Shown here: piece by piece, positions 53,967-63,012 of the stretch | Layout of the letters: each line of letters begins with the position of its first letter | Position numbering within the stretch: the stretch's first letter is position 1 | DNA from: Neoehrlichia mikurensis | Lineage (GTDB): Bacteria > Pseudomonadota > Alphaproteobacteria > Rickettsiales > Anaplasmataceae | DNA: 64,000 nucleotides | Direction of reading: 5' to 3' | Assembly (NCBI RefSeq): GCF_019186785.1 | Contig: NZ_CP066557.1 | Coordinates: 676,012 to 740,011, forward strand | The notes under the pieces: model-generated | The model's input: the letters and a program-made list of their open reading frames with translations, nothing else | Told to the model about the DNA's origin: nothing | The model's database searches: none | Translations under genes and position numbers: made by a program

Positions 53967-54731
53967 TTAAGAAACATTTTTTAATTCATGATTTATCTTA
54001 CTTTGAATGGTTTGTAAGTCACTTGCGCCAACAAGTAATGAATTTCCTATTATTATAGATGGAGTTCCTTCTATACCAAGTTTTGAAGCTAATATTTTAT
54101 TATTTTCTATCATTTTTTTGATAGATGTTAAGTTGCTATTCAGTGATTGTTTAAAATCTTTTTCACTAATATCTATTGATTCTACAATTTCTAAAATTGT
54201 TTCATTTGTCAGAGTTTTATTACTAGGCAATGCCAATGCTGCATAATAAAAATCTATATATTTTTTTTGGTCAATAAAATGGATAGCTAGGGCAGCTTGT
54301 GCAGCATTTTGTGAAATTTCACCAAGAATTGGAAGATCTCTTAGAATTATATGAACTTTATTGTCTTGTATTAACTTTTTGATATCGTTAAGCATCATTT
54401 TGCAATATCCACAAGAATAGTCGAAAAATATTGTGACAGTTACTTTACTATTTTTTAGCCCTAATGAGGGATAGGATGCATTTTTAATTTCTTTAATATT
54501 GTCTTGTATTTTTTTACTTGTTGTAGATTCGGCTAAGGACTTATATCCATTTCTAAGTGCATTAGTGATTTTTTGCGGATTTTTAAAAATATACTCCTCA
54601 ATAATTGACTCTATGGCTTGTTTATCAATTTTGTGATTTTTATGATCAGAATTATTAGAAATCCAACTACTAATTAATGGAAAACCTGCTACTAGAATTA
54701 CTAAACCAAGTAAAAAGAAAATTCTTGCCAT
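53967..54731 (-). CDS. DsbA-family thioredoxin-fold protein (Com1-like)
   Basis: A 254-residue exported protein with an N-terminal hydrophobic signal or anchor (residues 3-22), a helical region, and a DSBA-type thioredoxin domain whose active site CGYC is at Cys107 and Cys110 in FFDYSCGYCKMML. The cis-Pro loop is IEGTPSIIIG near residue 224. This layout matches the Com1-type periplasmic disulfide proteins of Coxiella and Rickettsiales. It is distinct in sequence from the DsbA-like protein at 25181-25906. Confidence 0.9.
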   Translation of the reverse strand: MARIFFLLGLVILVAGFPLISSWISNNSDHKNHKIDKQAIESIIEEYIFKNPQKITNALRNGYKSLAESTTSKKIQDNIKEIKNASYPSLGLKNSKVTVTIFFDYSCGYCKMMLNDIKKLIQDNKVHIILRDLPILGEISQNAAQAALAIHFIDQKKYIDFYYAALALPSNKTLTNETILEIVESIDISEKDFKQSLNSNLTSIKKMIENNKILASKLGIEGTPSIIIGNSLLVGASDLQTIQSKINHELKNVS

Positions 54732-56260
54732 CTAAGTCCTAACCAAATAAATCTACAGCACGGTTATCATGAATTAATCTTGAAGTCAATGTTCTATTTA
54801 TTATGTGATATTATTAATAAGAATAATGTGTTAAATTGCATTGATTTAAGGAGTGTAATCTAAAACTATCATTATATAATCTTTTATGAAGCTAAAATGT
54901 AGATATATCTTTTAATCAAGACTAATTATTCTTATTACATTCAAAATAATTTCTGTTATATTTTTTTTGCATTGTAATATTTTGTTGAATAGTGTGTTTA
55001 CTAAATTTAATTTAATTAAGTATTTGTGAAAATTTTTAATACAATAAATAAACTATAGTAATGAATTTAAATTTATGTTTGTTTTTTTATAATTTGATGT
55101 GCTTTATTAGTGGATCAATTATTACATTCTACTTAATAGATGTTAATAGTGAAAAATATGCTTAAAAGAACGCAGCTTATAGGGTATACACTTATACTAT
55201 AGGACTTATTCTTTATTAATGCCTAATTAAAGAATTCATCCAGCAACTTTTTATACTAAAACTATCAACAGCACTATATATTATTAATAGATAACTTTCA
55301 ATAACATTAAATGTAATTAATAATACTGTTCTGTTATATACCTTTGCTTAATATTAGCTATGTATTTACTGCGATATCGTATAGCAAGGTTTCTATTTGA
55401 TGAGTAATAGAATTTAAATTGAAGTTACATAATGGCTACTTATTCTTAGTTTAAAAAGAAGGAGGTTTATTTAATAATTGTGACTTTATTCTATACATGT
55501 AATGAATAGATCTTAAATGTGTGCTGCTTAGTTATATATAACAATGATTTTACTGCAAATATCGTTGATGTTTATTTTAATACTAGATTTATGGCATATT
55601 TATACACTAATGAATCTTAAAGTTTTAATTAATAATGATGCTTACTATAGGAACAGAAAATAAAATGACTAAAATACACCTTGAAACTGATCATTTCAAT
55701 CACCCTGCATGGAATCCTGGATTAAGAATTGATTTGTATTTTTAGGTATTATTGAATCCGAGTAAATTAGAATGAGTTGTTTATTGATTTCTTCAAGTTA
55801 CTATTTATGTAATCTTATCAGCTAATGTTTTGTAACGATTAAGTAGGAGTTTATATTATGAAATAGTGGTGTATAGTAAAATAAACTATTTTATCCATTT
55901 TTTTATTATGATAACTTACCTTTGAAATACTACAATATGCAATATTTACATATTTCTTATAAGTTATTATAAAGAACTATATATTAGTTAGCAATTTGCG
56001 CATATGTGATTATCTTGATTAGCAATTTTGTATTTAAATTTTTTGTCTATTTACGTGAGATTATATGTGAATAATGTACAAAAAACATATTTAGGTATTG
56101 TATACTTTTGTTGTATTAATATGTTTTCCTATAAATAGTACTTTTCAAGTGTTATAACTTACTTGCTTAAAAGCAGTAGTTCAAAGTTAGTATTTGCTAA
56201 ATAGTATATATGATGGAATCATTGTTACGGAATTGATTGTAAGCAGTTAGGGCATCAAAA
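54732..56260. other. 1.5 kb divergent gap with rpmE fragment
   Basis: AT-rich sequence between the Com1-like gene and ctaA. It contains a recent rpmE fragment (55631-55731). No other gene-like content was recognised. Confidence 0.75.
55631..55731 (+). pseudogene. Partial duplicate of rpmE
   Basis: Matches the central part of rpmE (18905-19005) on the opposite strand, about 95% by eye, for example ACTATAGGAACAGAAAATAA and ATCACCCTGCATGGAATCCT-type blocks. It encodes the L31 segment from about residue 28 to 60 (TIGTENKMTKIHLETDHFNH...). A 36-codon frame from ATG 55635 to stop 55745 is still open, but both ends of L31 are missing. Confidence 0.93.
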
Positions 56261-57259
56261 ATGCAACAAAGTCAGTATAAGATTGCAATATGGCTTTTGT
56301 TATGTTGTATAATGATATTAATTATGGTTTTTGTTGGAGGGATAACACGTCTTACTCATTCAGGACTATCAATTACTGAATGGAATCCCATTATTGGTAT
56401 AATACCACCACTTAATGATGATGATTGGCTTCAAGAAAAAAATAAATATAATGTAACTCCTGAGTATAAATATTTAAACTATGATATTACATTGGAAGAA
56501 TTTAAAGTATTGTATTTGATAGAGTATTTTCACAGATTACTTGGAAGAGTTACAGGTATAATATTTTTTGTTCCATTGTGTTATTTTATATATACAAAAA
56601 AGCTTAACAAACATCTTTATAATTTTGTAATTATTGCATTTTTAGGTATGTTGCAGGGGTTAATAGGGTGGTATATGGTTAAAAGTGGGTTAGTAGATAT
56701 GCCGTATGTTAGCCATTATAGATTAGCAGCGCACTTATTATTAGCACTTGCAGTTTTTTGTTTATTATGGAAGAATTTTCTTAATATTGTGGTTATAAAT
56801 GATGTAAATACTGTAAATTTTACAGGAATGGTCCTACTTAAGATTATCTTTATTCTGATAATTTTTCAAATAATATATGGTGCTTTAGTAGCTGGATTAA
56901 ATGCTGGATTGATATTTAATACTTTTCCTTTGATGGATGGAGAGATAGTTCCAAAAGGCTTATTTTTTATGCATCCATGGTGGCGTAATCTTTTTGATAA
57001 TATTATTACTGTGCAATTTATTCATAGAGTTGTAGCAATGATTATTATCACATTTGTTATAATTACTACAATAATATTAAGATCTTATCGTGTGATGTAT
57101 TTATTATGTGTGTGTACTATTACTCAGTTTATATTGGGTATTGGTACTTTATTATATCATGTACCAATATTTTTAGCAGCCATGCATCAAATAATGGCGT
57201 TTATTTTGTGCTCCATTTCTTTGTATATTTTGCATTGTACAAAGTTAAAGCAGAAATAA
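56261..57259 (+). CDS. ctaA: Heme A synthase
   Basis: Converts heme O to heme A for the aa3 oxidase encoded at the left end of the window. The 332-residue protein has about eight membrane helices. Conserved segments are VGGITRLTHSGLSITEWNPI near the N-terminus, EYFHRLLGRVTGI with a heme-ligand His, GLNAGLIFNTFPLMDG in the middle, and QFIHRVVAM plus AAMHQIMAF with further His ligands. This is the alphaproteobacterial/mitochondrial Cox15-like type. GGG lies about 9 bases before the ATG. Confidence 0.95.
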   Translation: MQQSQYKIAIWLLLCCIMILIMVFVGGITRLTHSGLSITEWNPIIGIIPPLNDDDWLQEKNKYNVTPEYKYLNYDITLEEFKVLYLIEYFHRLLGRVTGIIFFVPLCYFIYTKKLNKHLYNFVIIAFLGMLQGLIGWYMVKSGLVDMPYVSHYRLAAHLLLALAVFCLLWKNFLNIVVINDVNTVNFTGMVLLKIIFILIIFQIIYGALVAGLNAGLIFNTFPLMDGEIVPKGLFFMHPWWRNLFDNIITVQFIHRVVAMIIITFVIITTIILRSYRVMYLLCVCTITQFILGIGTLLYHVPIFLAAMHQIMAFILCSISLYILHCTKLKQK

Positions 57260-57411
57260 ATTTGTCTATATTTTTATATAATGTTTAAGTATCTAAAAGC
57301 ATTTTTACTTTTTCAAATATTTTAATGATGTATGTATTAAAATAAACATTTACATATTATAAAGCAATATGTAAAGTGCTGTACATTGTGGTATTCAGGG
57401 GATTAGTTATT

Positions 57412-58206
57412 GTGAGACAAAAAGTTAATATTATTGATATTCAAAATAAAAAAGGAAGAGAAAAAATAGTTTGCTTAGCTGTGCATACGTTCTCAATAGC
57501 AAGTTTAGCTGATCAATATTGTGATCTTTTACTGGTAGGAGATTCTGTTGGTATGGTTGTTTATGGTATGGAGTCTACTTTAGAAGTTACTATAGATATG
57601 ATGATTAATCATGGTAAAGCTGTTGTTAAGGCTAGAAAGAAGTCATTTGTAGTAGTTGATATGCCGTTTGCAAGTTACTTTACTAAAGAAATTGCATATG
57701 AGAATGCTGCTAAGATATTAAGTCAAACTGGATGTGATGCTGTAAAAATGGAAGGTGGGTATGAAATTGCTAATATAGTATCTTTTTTAACACGCAATGG
57801 TATTCCAGTGATGGGTCATGTCGGTCTTATGCCACAACATTTTAAAAAATTAGGTGGATATAAATGTCAAGGAAATACTGATTTGTCATATGCATCTATA
57901 GTAAAAGATGCAGAAGAAATCTATAATGCAGGTGCATTTGCTGTGGTGTTAGAGTGTATAAATGAGAGTTTAGCTGTTAAAATTACAAATGATATTCCTG
58001 TCCCCACTATTGGTATAGGTGCTTCTCTTTCTTGTGATGGACAAATTTTAGTTATTGATGATATGTTAGGTTTATCAAAATATTGTCCAAAATTTGTTAA
58101 AAAATTTGCTAATATTAATGAGGTTATCGAAGAAGCAGTTAGTAGTTATGCACAGGAAGTTAAAGATAAAAAATTTCCTAGTGATATTTATTGTTATAAA
58201 TTATAA
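57412..58206 (+). CDS. panB: 3-methyl-2-oxobutanoate hydroxymethyltransferase
   Basis: First committed step to pantothenate (ketoisovalerate to ketopantoate). About 264 residues: LAVHTFSIASLADQYCDLLL near the N-terminus, DSVGMVVYG, the metal and substrate region VVDMPFASY, PVMGHVGLMPQH and PTIGIGASLSCDGQILVIDD are all hallmarks of the PanB barrel. I choose GTG 57412, which is preceded by AGGGG at a good distance and gives the family N-terminus (KVNIIDIQNKKG). A GTG at 57376 would add 12 hydrophobic residues. panC and panE are not nearby. Confidence 0.92.
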   Translation: MRQKVNIIDIQNKKGREKIVCLAVHTFSIASLADQYCDLLLVGDSVGMVVYGMESTLEVTIDMMINHGKAVVKARKKSFVVVDMPFASYFTKEIAYENAAKILSQTGCDAVKMEGGYEIANIVSFLTRNGIPVMGHVGLMPQHFKKLGGYKCQGNTDLSYASIVKDAEEIYNAGAFAVVLECINESLAVKITNDIPVPTIGIGASLSCDGQILVIDDMLGLSKYCPKFVKKFANINEVIEEAVSSYAQEVKDKKFPSDIYCYKL

Positions 58207-58650
58207 ACATGGATTTATGTACTAAAATAACATAAGTATTTTCTATTGACTGATAATAAGTTTTGAAATAGGTAGGTGTGGCGTTTTTAAAAAAGCAACT
58301 GATCATTTTAAAGTAGGATTCTTATGACTTTAAAAGTGTTTTTATATAAATTTTTGCTTTTCTTATTATATTATAGGCTGTTATTTAAGTGCTGCTGATA
58401 CTTAAAATTATGTAGGTAATTGATTTGTGGATTTGTCAGTTATTGTAAGCGTTATTTATGGTATATCATATATTTTTTAAATAATCGATTAATGAATTAT
58501 GGAGTGTTTGTGAAAAAAATTAATGCTTATTTTTAATAGATAAGATTTATATTAACTTTGTGGTATATATGGACTAATAATTATTCTGTCTTTTGTAAGT
58601 ATTATATATCATATATTTTTTAGATACCAACTCATGGACAATAAATTTTT
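58207..58650. other. Convergent panB/ccmA gap with short repeats
   Basis: About 440 bp. Two related segments occur about 150 bp apart: TATATCATATATTTTTTAAA (58461) with a preceding TTGTAAGC (58443), and ATATATCATATATTTTTTAG (58605) with a preceding TTGTAAGT (58592). This is probably a decayed tandem repeat. No gene is visible. Confidence 0.6.
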
Positions 58651-59259
58651 CTAGAAAAAAGACTCAATATTTATTATTTGACAAGGAGTGAAGTTTATAT
58701 TGGCTTTGTTATCAGCTACGATAATAATACCATTTTGTTTTTGGCGAATTGAAATTAATTCAGTTATCAATTGTATAGAATTATGATCTAAGTTTGTAAA
58801 TGGCTCGTCAATCACCCATATTAATGTGTTATATATTAAGAGCCTTGATAAAGCAACTTTTCTTTTCCATCCGGCAGATAAGTTTTTATACTGTATGTCT
58901 AAAACTTGATTAATACCTAAAAAGCATACTGCTGCTTCAACTAATTCCTGTGTGTCTTTAAGAGCTGCCCAAAATTTTAAATTTTCTAAAACAGTAAATG
59001 TATCGTTACAAGCATTTTTATGACCGATATATGTCACTTGCGAAGTATATGAATCAGAGAGTTTTATAGGGCAATTATGGAACTTTATACTACCAGATCG
59101 TATTGGAAAAAAACCTATAATAGCTCTTAAAAGAGTTGTTTTTCCGCTTCCATTTCCCCCTGTAATTATAGTTACTGAGCCCTTATTTGCAGAAAAACTT
59201 AAGTTGTTAAATAAACGTCTTTCCCCCCTGTAACAGGATACATTAATACATTCTAGCAT
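58651..59259 (-). CDS. ccmA: Heme exporter ATP-binding protein CcmA
   Basis: ATPase of the CcmABC complex that delivers heme for cytochrome c maturation. The 202-residue ABC domain has Walker A GGNGSGKTT near residues 34-42, the signature LSAGWKRKVALSRLL (LSAGW is typical of CcmA), and Walker B LIWVIDEPFTNLD. The N-terminal YRGERRLFNNLSF matches the family. It stands alone; ccmB and ccmC are elsewhere, as in other Rickettsiales. Confidence 0.92.
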   Translation of the reverse strand: MLECINVSCYRGERRLFNNLSFSANKGSVTIITGGNGSGKTTLLRAIIGFFPIRSGSIKFHNCPIKLSDSYTSQVTYIGHKNACNDTFTVLENLKFWAALKDTQELVEAAVCFLGINQVLDIQYKNLSAGWKRKVALSRLLIYNTLIWVIDEPFTNLDHNSIQLITELISIRQKQNGIIIVADNKANINFTPCQIINIESFF

Positions 59260-59449
59260 TGCTTTCTGACTAAACTGGTGCAGTATATCATGAAAATAGT
59301 TAATTCACAAGTTGGATGTTTATTTTGCTTGATATAACTATTATGCAATTATGCAATAATGGCTAAAATAATCTTGATTACAAATTGTATATTTCTGATT
59401 TTTTGAAACATAGCAATTTGCTGTGTTTTATAGTTGGTCGATTATAAAG

Positions 59450-60736
59450 TTATTGATCAATAAGTTTTATATTTGCACCGCATAGATTGAGTTTTTCCTC
59501 GATTGCTTCATATCCTCTATATAAGTTATTGGCATTGTTTATTATAGTAGTACCTTTTGCTGTTAAGCCTGCGATTAATAATGCTGCAGCAGCTCTTAAG
59601 TCAGTCGCCTGTACGGAAGTACCATTTAGGGATTTTACTCCTGTTATTATAGCAGTTTTATCTTGTATTATAATGTTAGCTCCCATTTTAATTAATTCAC
59701 CAATGTATAAAAATCGATCTTCAAAGATATTTTCTTTAATATATGATGTATTAGTTGCATGACATAATACAGATGCAAATTGTGCTTGCATGTCACTGGG
59801 AAATCCTGGATAAGGATGTGTATCTATAGATATAGCATTAATTTTGTTTTTCATATTTGATACAATGATACTATTATGTGTTTGCTGAATATTACCTCCT
59901 ATTGCTTTAAGATGGTCGAGGAAGCATTTAATATTGTTTACGGTTATTCCTACAAGTTCAATACAGCCACGTGTTAATATTGCAGCTAGTGCATATGTTC
60001 CAGCTTCTAATCTATCAGGAATTATTGAGTAATGACATTCTGATAATTGGTTTATTCCTTGAATTTTTAATGTTTTAGTGCCAATTCCTGAAATGTTTGC
60101 ACCTGCCATAACTAAAAAATTGGCTAAATCTGAGATTTCTGGTTCTATTGCAGCATTGTTAATGATAGTGACTCCATTCGCTAGAATAGCCGCCATTAAT
60201 ATATTTTCCGTTGCTCCTACGCTTACAGATTGAAAATTAATTTCACATCCTTGTAATGTACCATTTACTGAATACTCGATATAGTCATTATTTATTTGAA
60301 TATGAACGCCCATTTTTTGTAGTGCTTCTAGATGCATATCTATTGGACGCTTACCTATTGCACACCCTCCAGGTAGTGCTATTTTAGCTTTTTTAAGTCG
60401 TGCTAAAATTGGTCCTATAATTAAACAGGATGCGCGCATCTTATGTGTTAAGTTATAAGGCACTATTTCTTTATGTAAATTTTTGCAATTAATGTTTACA
60501 GTATGATTAGCTTTATTGTGTCTGTTATATATAAATTGAACTTCAGCTCCAAGGTTAGTTAACAGTTCAGCCATTGTTATTGTGTCTGTAATATTTGGTA
60601 TATTATGCAGTGTTACTTGTTGATTAAAAAGTATGCATGCTGCCATTATTGGCAATGCAGAATTTTTTGCTCCATTTACTATTACTTTTCCAGAGATAGG
60701 GCGGTTGTTATTATTTACGTAAAGTACTTTTGTCAT
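59450..60736 (-). CDS. murA: UDP-N-acetylglucosamine 1-carboxyvinyltransferase
   Basis: First committed step of peptidoglycan precursor synthesis. About 428 residues. The N-terminal NGAKNSALPIMAA binds substrate, the loop KIALPGGCAIGKRPIDMHL carries the catalytic Cys125 (the residue alkylated by fosfomycin in most MurA enzymes), and the C-terminal DLRAAAALLIAGL and RGYEAIEEKL blocks are present. I choose ATG 60736 (MTKVLYVNNNN) over the TTG at 60754. With lysC, uppS and the M23 peptidase this argues for some retained peptidoglycan metabolism. Confidence 0.95.
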   Translation of the reverse strand: MTKVLYVNNNNRPISGKVIVNGAKNSALPIMAACILFNQQVTLHNIPNITDTITMAELLTNLGAEVQFIYNRHNKANHTVNINCKNLHKEIVPYNLTHKMRASCLIIGPILARLKKAKIALPGGCAIGKRPIDMHLEALQKMGVHIQINNDYIEYSVNGTLQGCEINFQSVSVGATENILMAAILANGVTIINNAAIEPEISDLANFLVMAGANISGIGTKTLKIQGINQLSECHYSIIPDRLEAGTYALAAILTRGCIELVGITVNNIKCFLDHLKAIGGNIQQTHNSIIVSNMKNKINAISIDTHPYPGFPSDMQAQFASVLCHATNTSYIKENIFEDRFLYIGELIKMGANIIIQDKTAIITGVKSLNGTSVQATDLRAAAALLIAGLTAKGTTIINNANNLYRGYEAIEEKLNLCGANIKLIDQ

Positions 60737-60827
60737 GTATTGAACTATTAACAATAGTAGAATTTTTTTGATGCATAAAGCACAGTTATTATTTTTTCTT
60801 GCATAATATGAGTATTGATTTTATTGT

Positions 60828-61388
60828 TTACGAGCTTATTATTGGTAATGTCACATCTACTTGCTTCATATATTTTCCACTCATTTCATCATAAGAAGTG
60901 TTGCATTGACTTTTACCTTGTAGAAATATGAATTGACATGCTCCTTCAAAAGCATATATCTTAGCTGGCAACGGGGTAGTATTCGAAAATTCTAAAGTAA
61001 CATACCCTTCCCATCCAGGTTCCAGAGGCGTAACATTTACTGTAACCCCACACCTAGCATATGTAGATTTTCCAACGCATAATACAATTACGTCTTTAGG
61101 AATTTTAAAATATTCTACTGTTTTTGCTAGTACAAAGCTATTTGGTGGTATTATACAGATATCAGTTGTTTTATCAATGAAACTTTCTGAGGAAAAATTT
61201 TTAGGATCAATAATAACAGAATGTGCATTGGTAAAGATTTTGAATACATTATTGACTCTTGCATCATAACCATATGATGAGAGTCCATAAGATAAAACAC
61301 CTATACTTTTTTTGCAATCAACAAAAGGTTCTATCATTTTATCATATATTGCTCTTTCTTTAATCCAATGATCAGGCATTACTGACAT
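60828..61388 (-). CDS. dcd: dCTP deaminase
   Basis: Converts dCTP to dUTP as a source of thymidylate. The 186-residue protein starts [12 protein letters not shown] and has [40 protein letters not shown] with the catalytic Glu, and ACQFIFLQG, all diagnostic of Dcd. The length is normal. It lies 91 bp upstream of murA on the same strand. Confidence 0.95.
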   Translation of the reverse strand: MSVMPDHWIKERAIYDKMIEPFVDCKKSIGVLSYGLSSYGYDARVNNVFKIFTNAHSVIIDPKNFSSESFIDKTTDICIIPPNSFVLAKTVEYFKIPKDVIVLCVGKSTYARCGVTVNVTPLEPGWEGYVTLEFSNTTPLPAKIYAFEGACQFIFLQGKSQCNTSYDEMSGKYMKQVDVTLPIISS

Positions 61389-62612
61389 ATAAAACTTTAC
61401 TTTAGTATAAAAAGATAAAGTGGTAGTTTATAATTAATAATTATGAAATGCAAGTAAAACTTCCTAAATAACACAATGTTCAAAAGCATATATAAAAGTC
61501 TTCATAAGGGAGAAATTTTTAGGTTATTAGTGAAGTAAAATTTACCGTATAAAAATAATACATAATAAGAAAACTTATAATACAAGTATTTACGAGGCAT
61601 ACTAAATAAACTTCATGCATTACCAATGTAATATATGTTGAATATATTAGTTGAATGTTTTGATACTTTTATATTATTAATAATAAGCTTAAAGTATACA
61701 TTTTGTATTTCAAAAACTATGTTATTTTTAGAAAAATTACCATAAAATTTATCAACTTATTAGTAATATAGAATTTACTTTTTGTTGTGAAGATAATACT
61801 TTTCTTTAACTAAAGAATATTGATTAATTATTAATTTTGTACTAATTGTTGAGTAATTAAAATATCTAGCAAATAAGAATTTACTGCATAGAAACATATA
61901 TTACGGATTTTGCTTATTAAGGTAAGCATAATTATTGACTAATTCAATTAACCCTGTTTCAATATTGTTTTTATATAACAACAAACAATGTGTTATGCTA
62001 GATTAGCAGCATTATATATGGCATTATTATAAATAACTGAAATATATATTTTAACATAGTGCTAATTATGACATGTTAGATTAATTATAAAAGTAAAAAG
62101 TTATTATATATAATATATATTAAGATGATACAAAAAAGTATAAGTTAAGGTATGGGCATATACTATGCATGTATTAATACTAATAAATACAAGATTATAC
62201 TGATTTATTTAGCTAATGTTATATTTATGAACTGAAATAATGGAGTTATTGATTACATAAATGTTATTTTTATTACAACTTACCTTACACTTATTTTACT
62301 AAAATGATACTATAAATGGTGAGTGAATTTAAATATTAATTTAATTATAAACTCTATAATTTTTTTAAAATATATTGTTAGCAATTTAAATAACAGTATC
62401 TAAAAAATATTTAAATCATTAATTATCTTATAATTTGCAGCTAATAATTTATTATATGTATGCCCATAATATTTTTCTTGCAAGTTAATATATTAAAATA
62501 TACCATAGTATGTAAGATAAATATATGTATTATAGCACTAGTAGGATACTATCTTATTAGTAATGTACGTATTAATATTTTTAATTTAATTTATATTTTT
62601 AAGGGTTTTTTA
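61389..62612. other. 1.2 kb divergent dcd/csp gap
   Basis: AT-rich sequence between divergent genes. No gene, RNA gene or clear repeat was recognised. An upstream in-frame extension of the cold-shock gene back to 62460 is open but has transmembrane-like, AT-driven composition and is not part of the protein. Confidence 0.6.
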
Positions 62613-62894
62613 ATGTCTCAGGTAACAAATGAGAAAGTAACTTATACTGGTCATGTTAAATGGTTTAGTATAGAAAAAGGTTATGGCTTTATCTGCAAAG
62701 ATAAAAATGTTAGTAATAACAATAATAAGAGTAGAGGGAATTTTGGGCAGAATTGCAAAGATGTTTTTGTACATATCACTTCACTTCAAAAAAGTAGGAT
62801 TGAAAATTTAAAGGAAGGTCAAAAAGTAAAATATCAGCTTGATGAAAATAATGGAAAAGTTTCAGCAGTTAATCTTGAAATTCTCGCGGATTGA
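62613..62894 (+). CDS. Cold-shock domain protein
   Basis: A 93-residue single-stranded nucleic acid binding protein. RNP1 is KGYGFICKD near residue 21 and RNP2 is DVFVHITSLQ near residue 52, with a 14-residue Asn/Ser/Gly-rich insertion between them that makes the domain longer than the usual 67-70 residues. ATG 62613 is chosen because AAGGG lies 8 bases upstream and VKWFSIEKGYGF then follows at the standard distance. Its role is probably RNA chaperoning. ntrY follows 118 bp downstream. Confidence 0.93.
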   Translation: MSQVTNEKVTYTGHVKWFSIEKGYGFICKDKNVSNNNNKSRGNFGQNCKDVFVHITSLQKSRIENLKEGQKVKYQLDENNGKVSAVNLEILAD

Positions 62895-63012
62895 AGTCAC
62901 ATATAATTTTTTGTTAAATGTTTAGTAGATAAACTCTTATAGGTGTAATAAAAAAATCAATAAAGCTAAGGGTTGTTCTATAGTTTTTTAGCAGCCAGTT
63001 TTTGTATCATGG

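Noticed and set aside
62460..62612. Upstream in-frame extension of the cold-shock protein
   Set aside because: It would add a hydrophobic AT-coded leader; the ribosome-binding site and domain start support ATG 62613.
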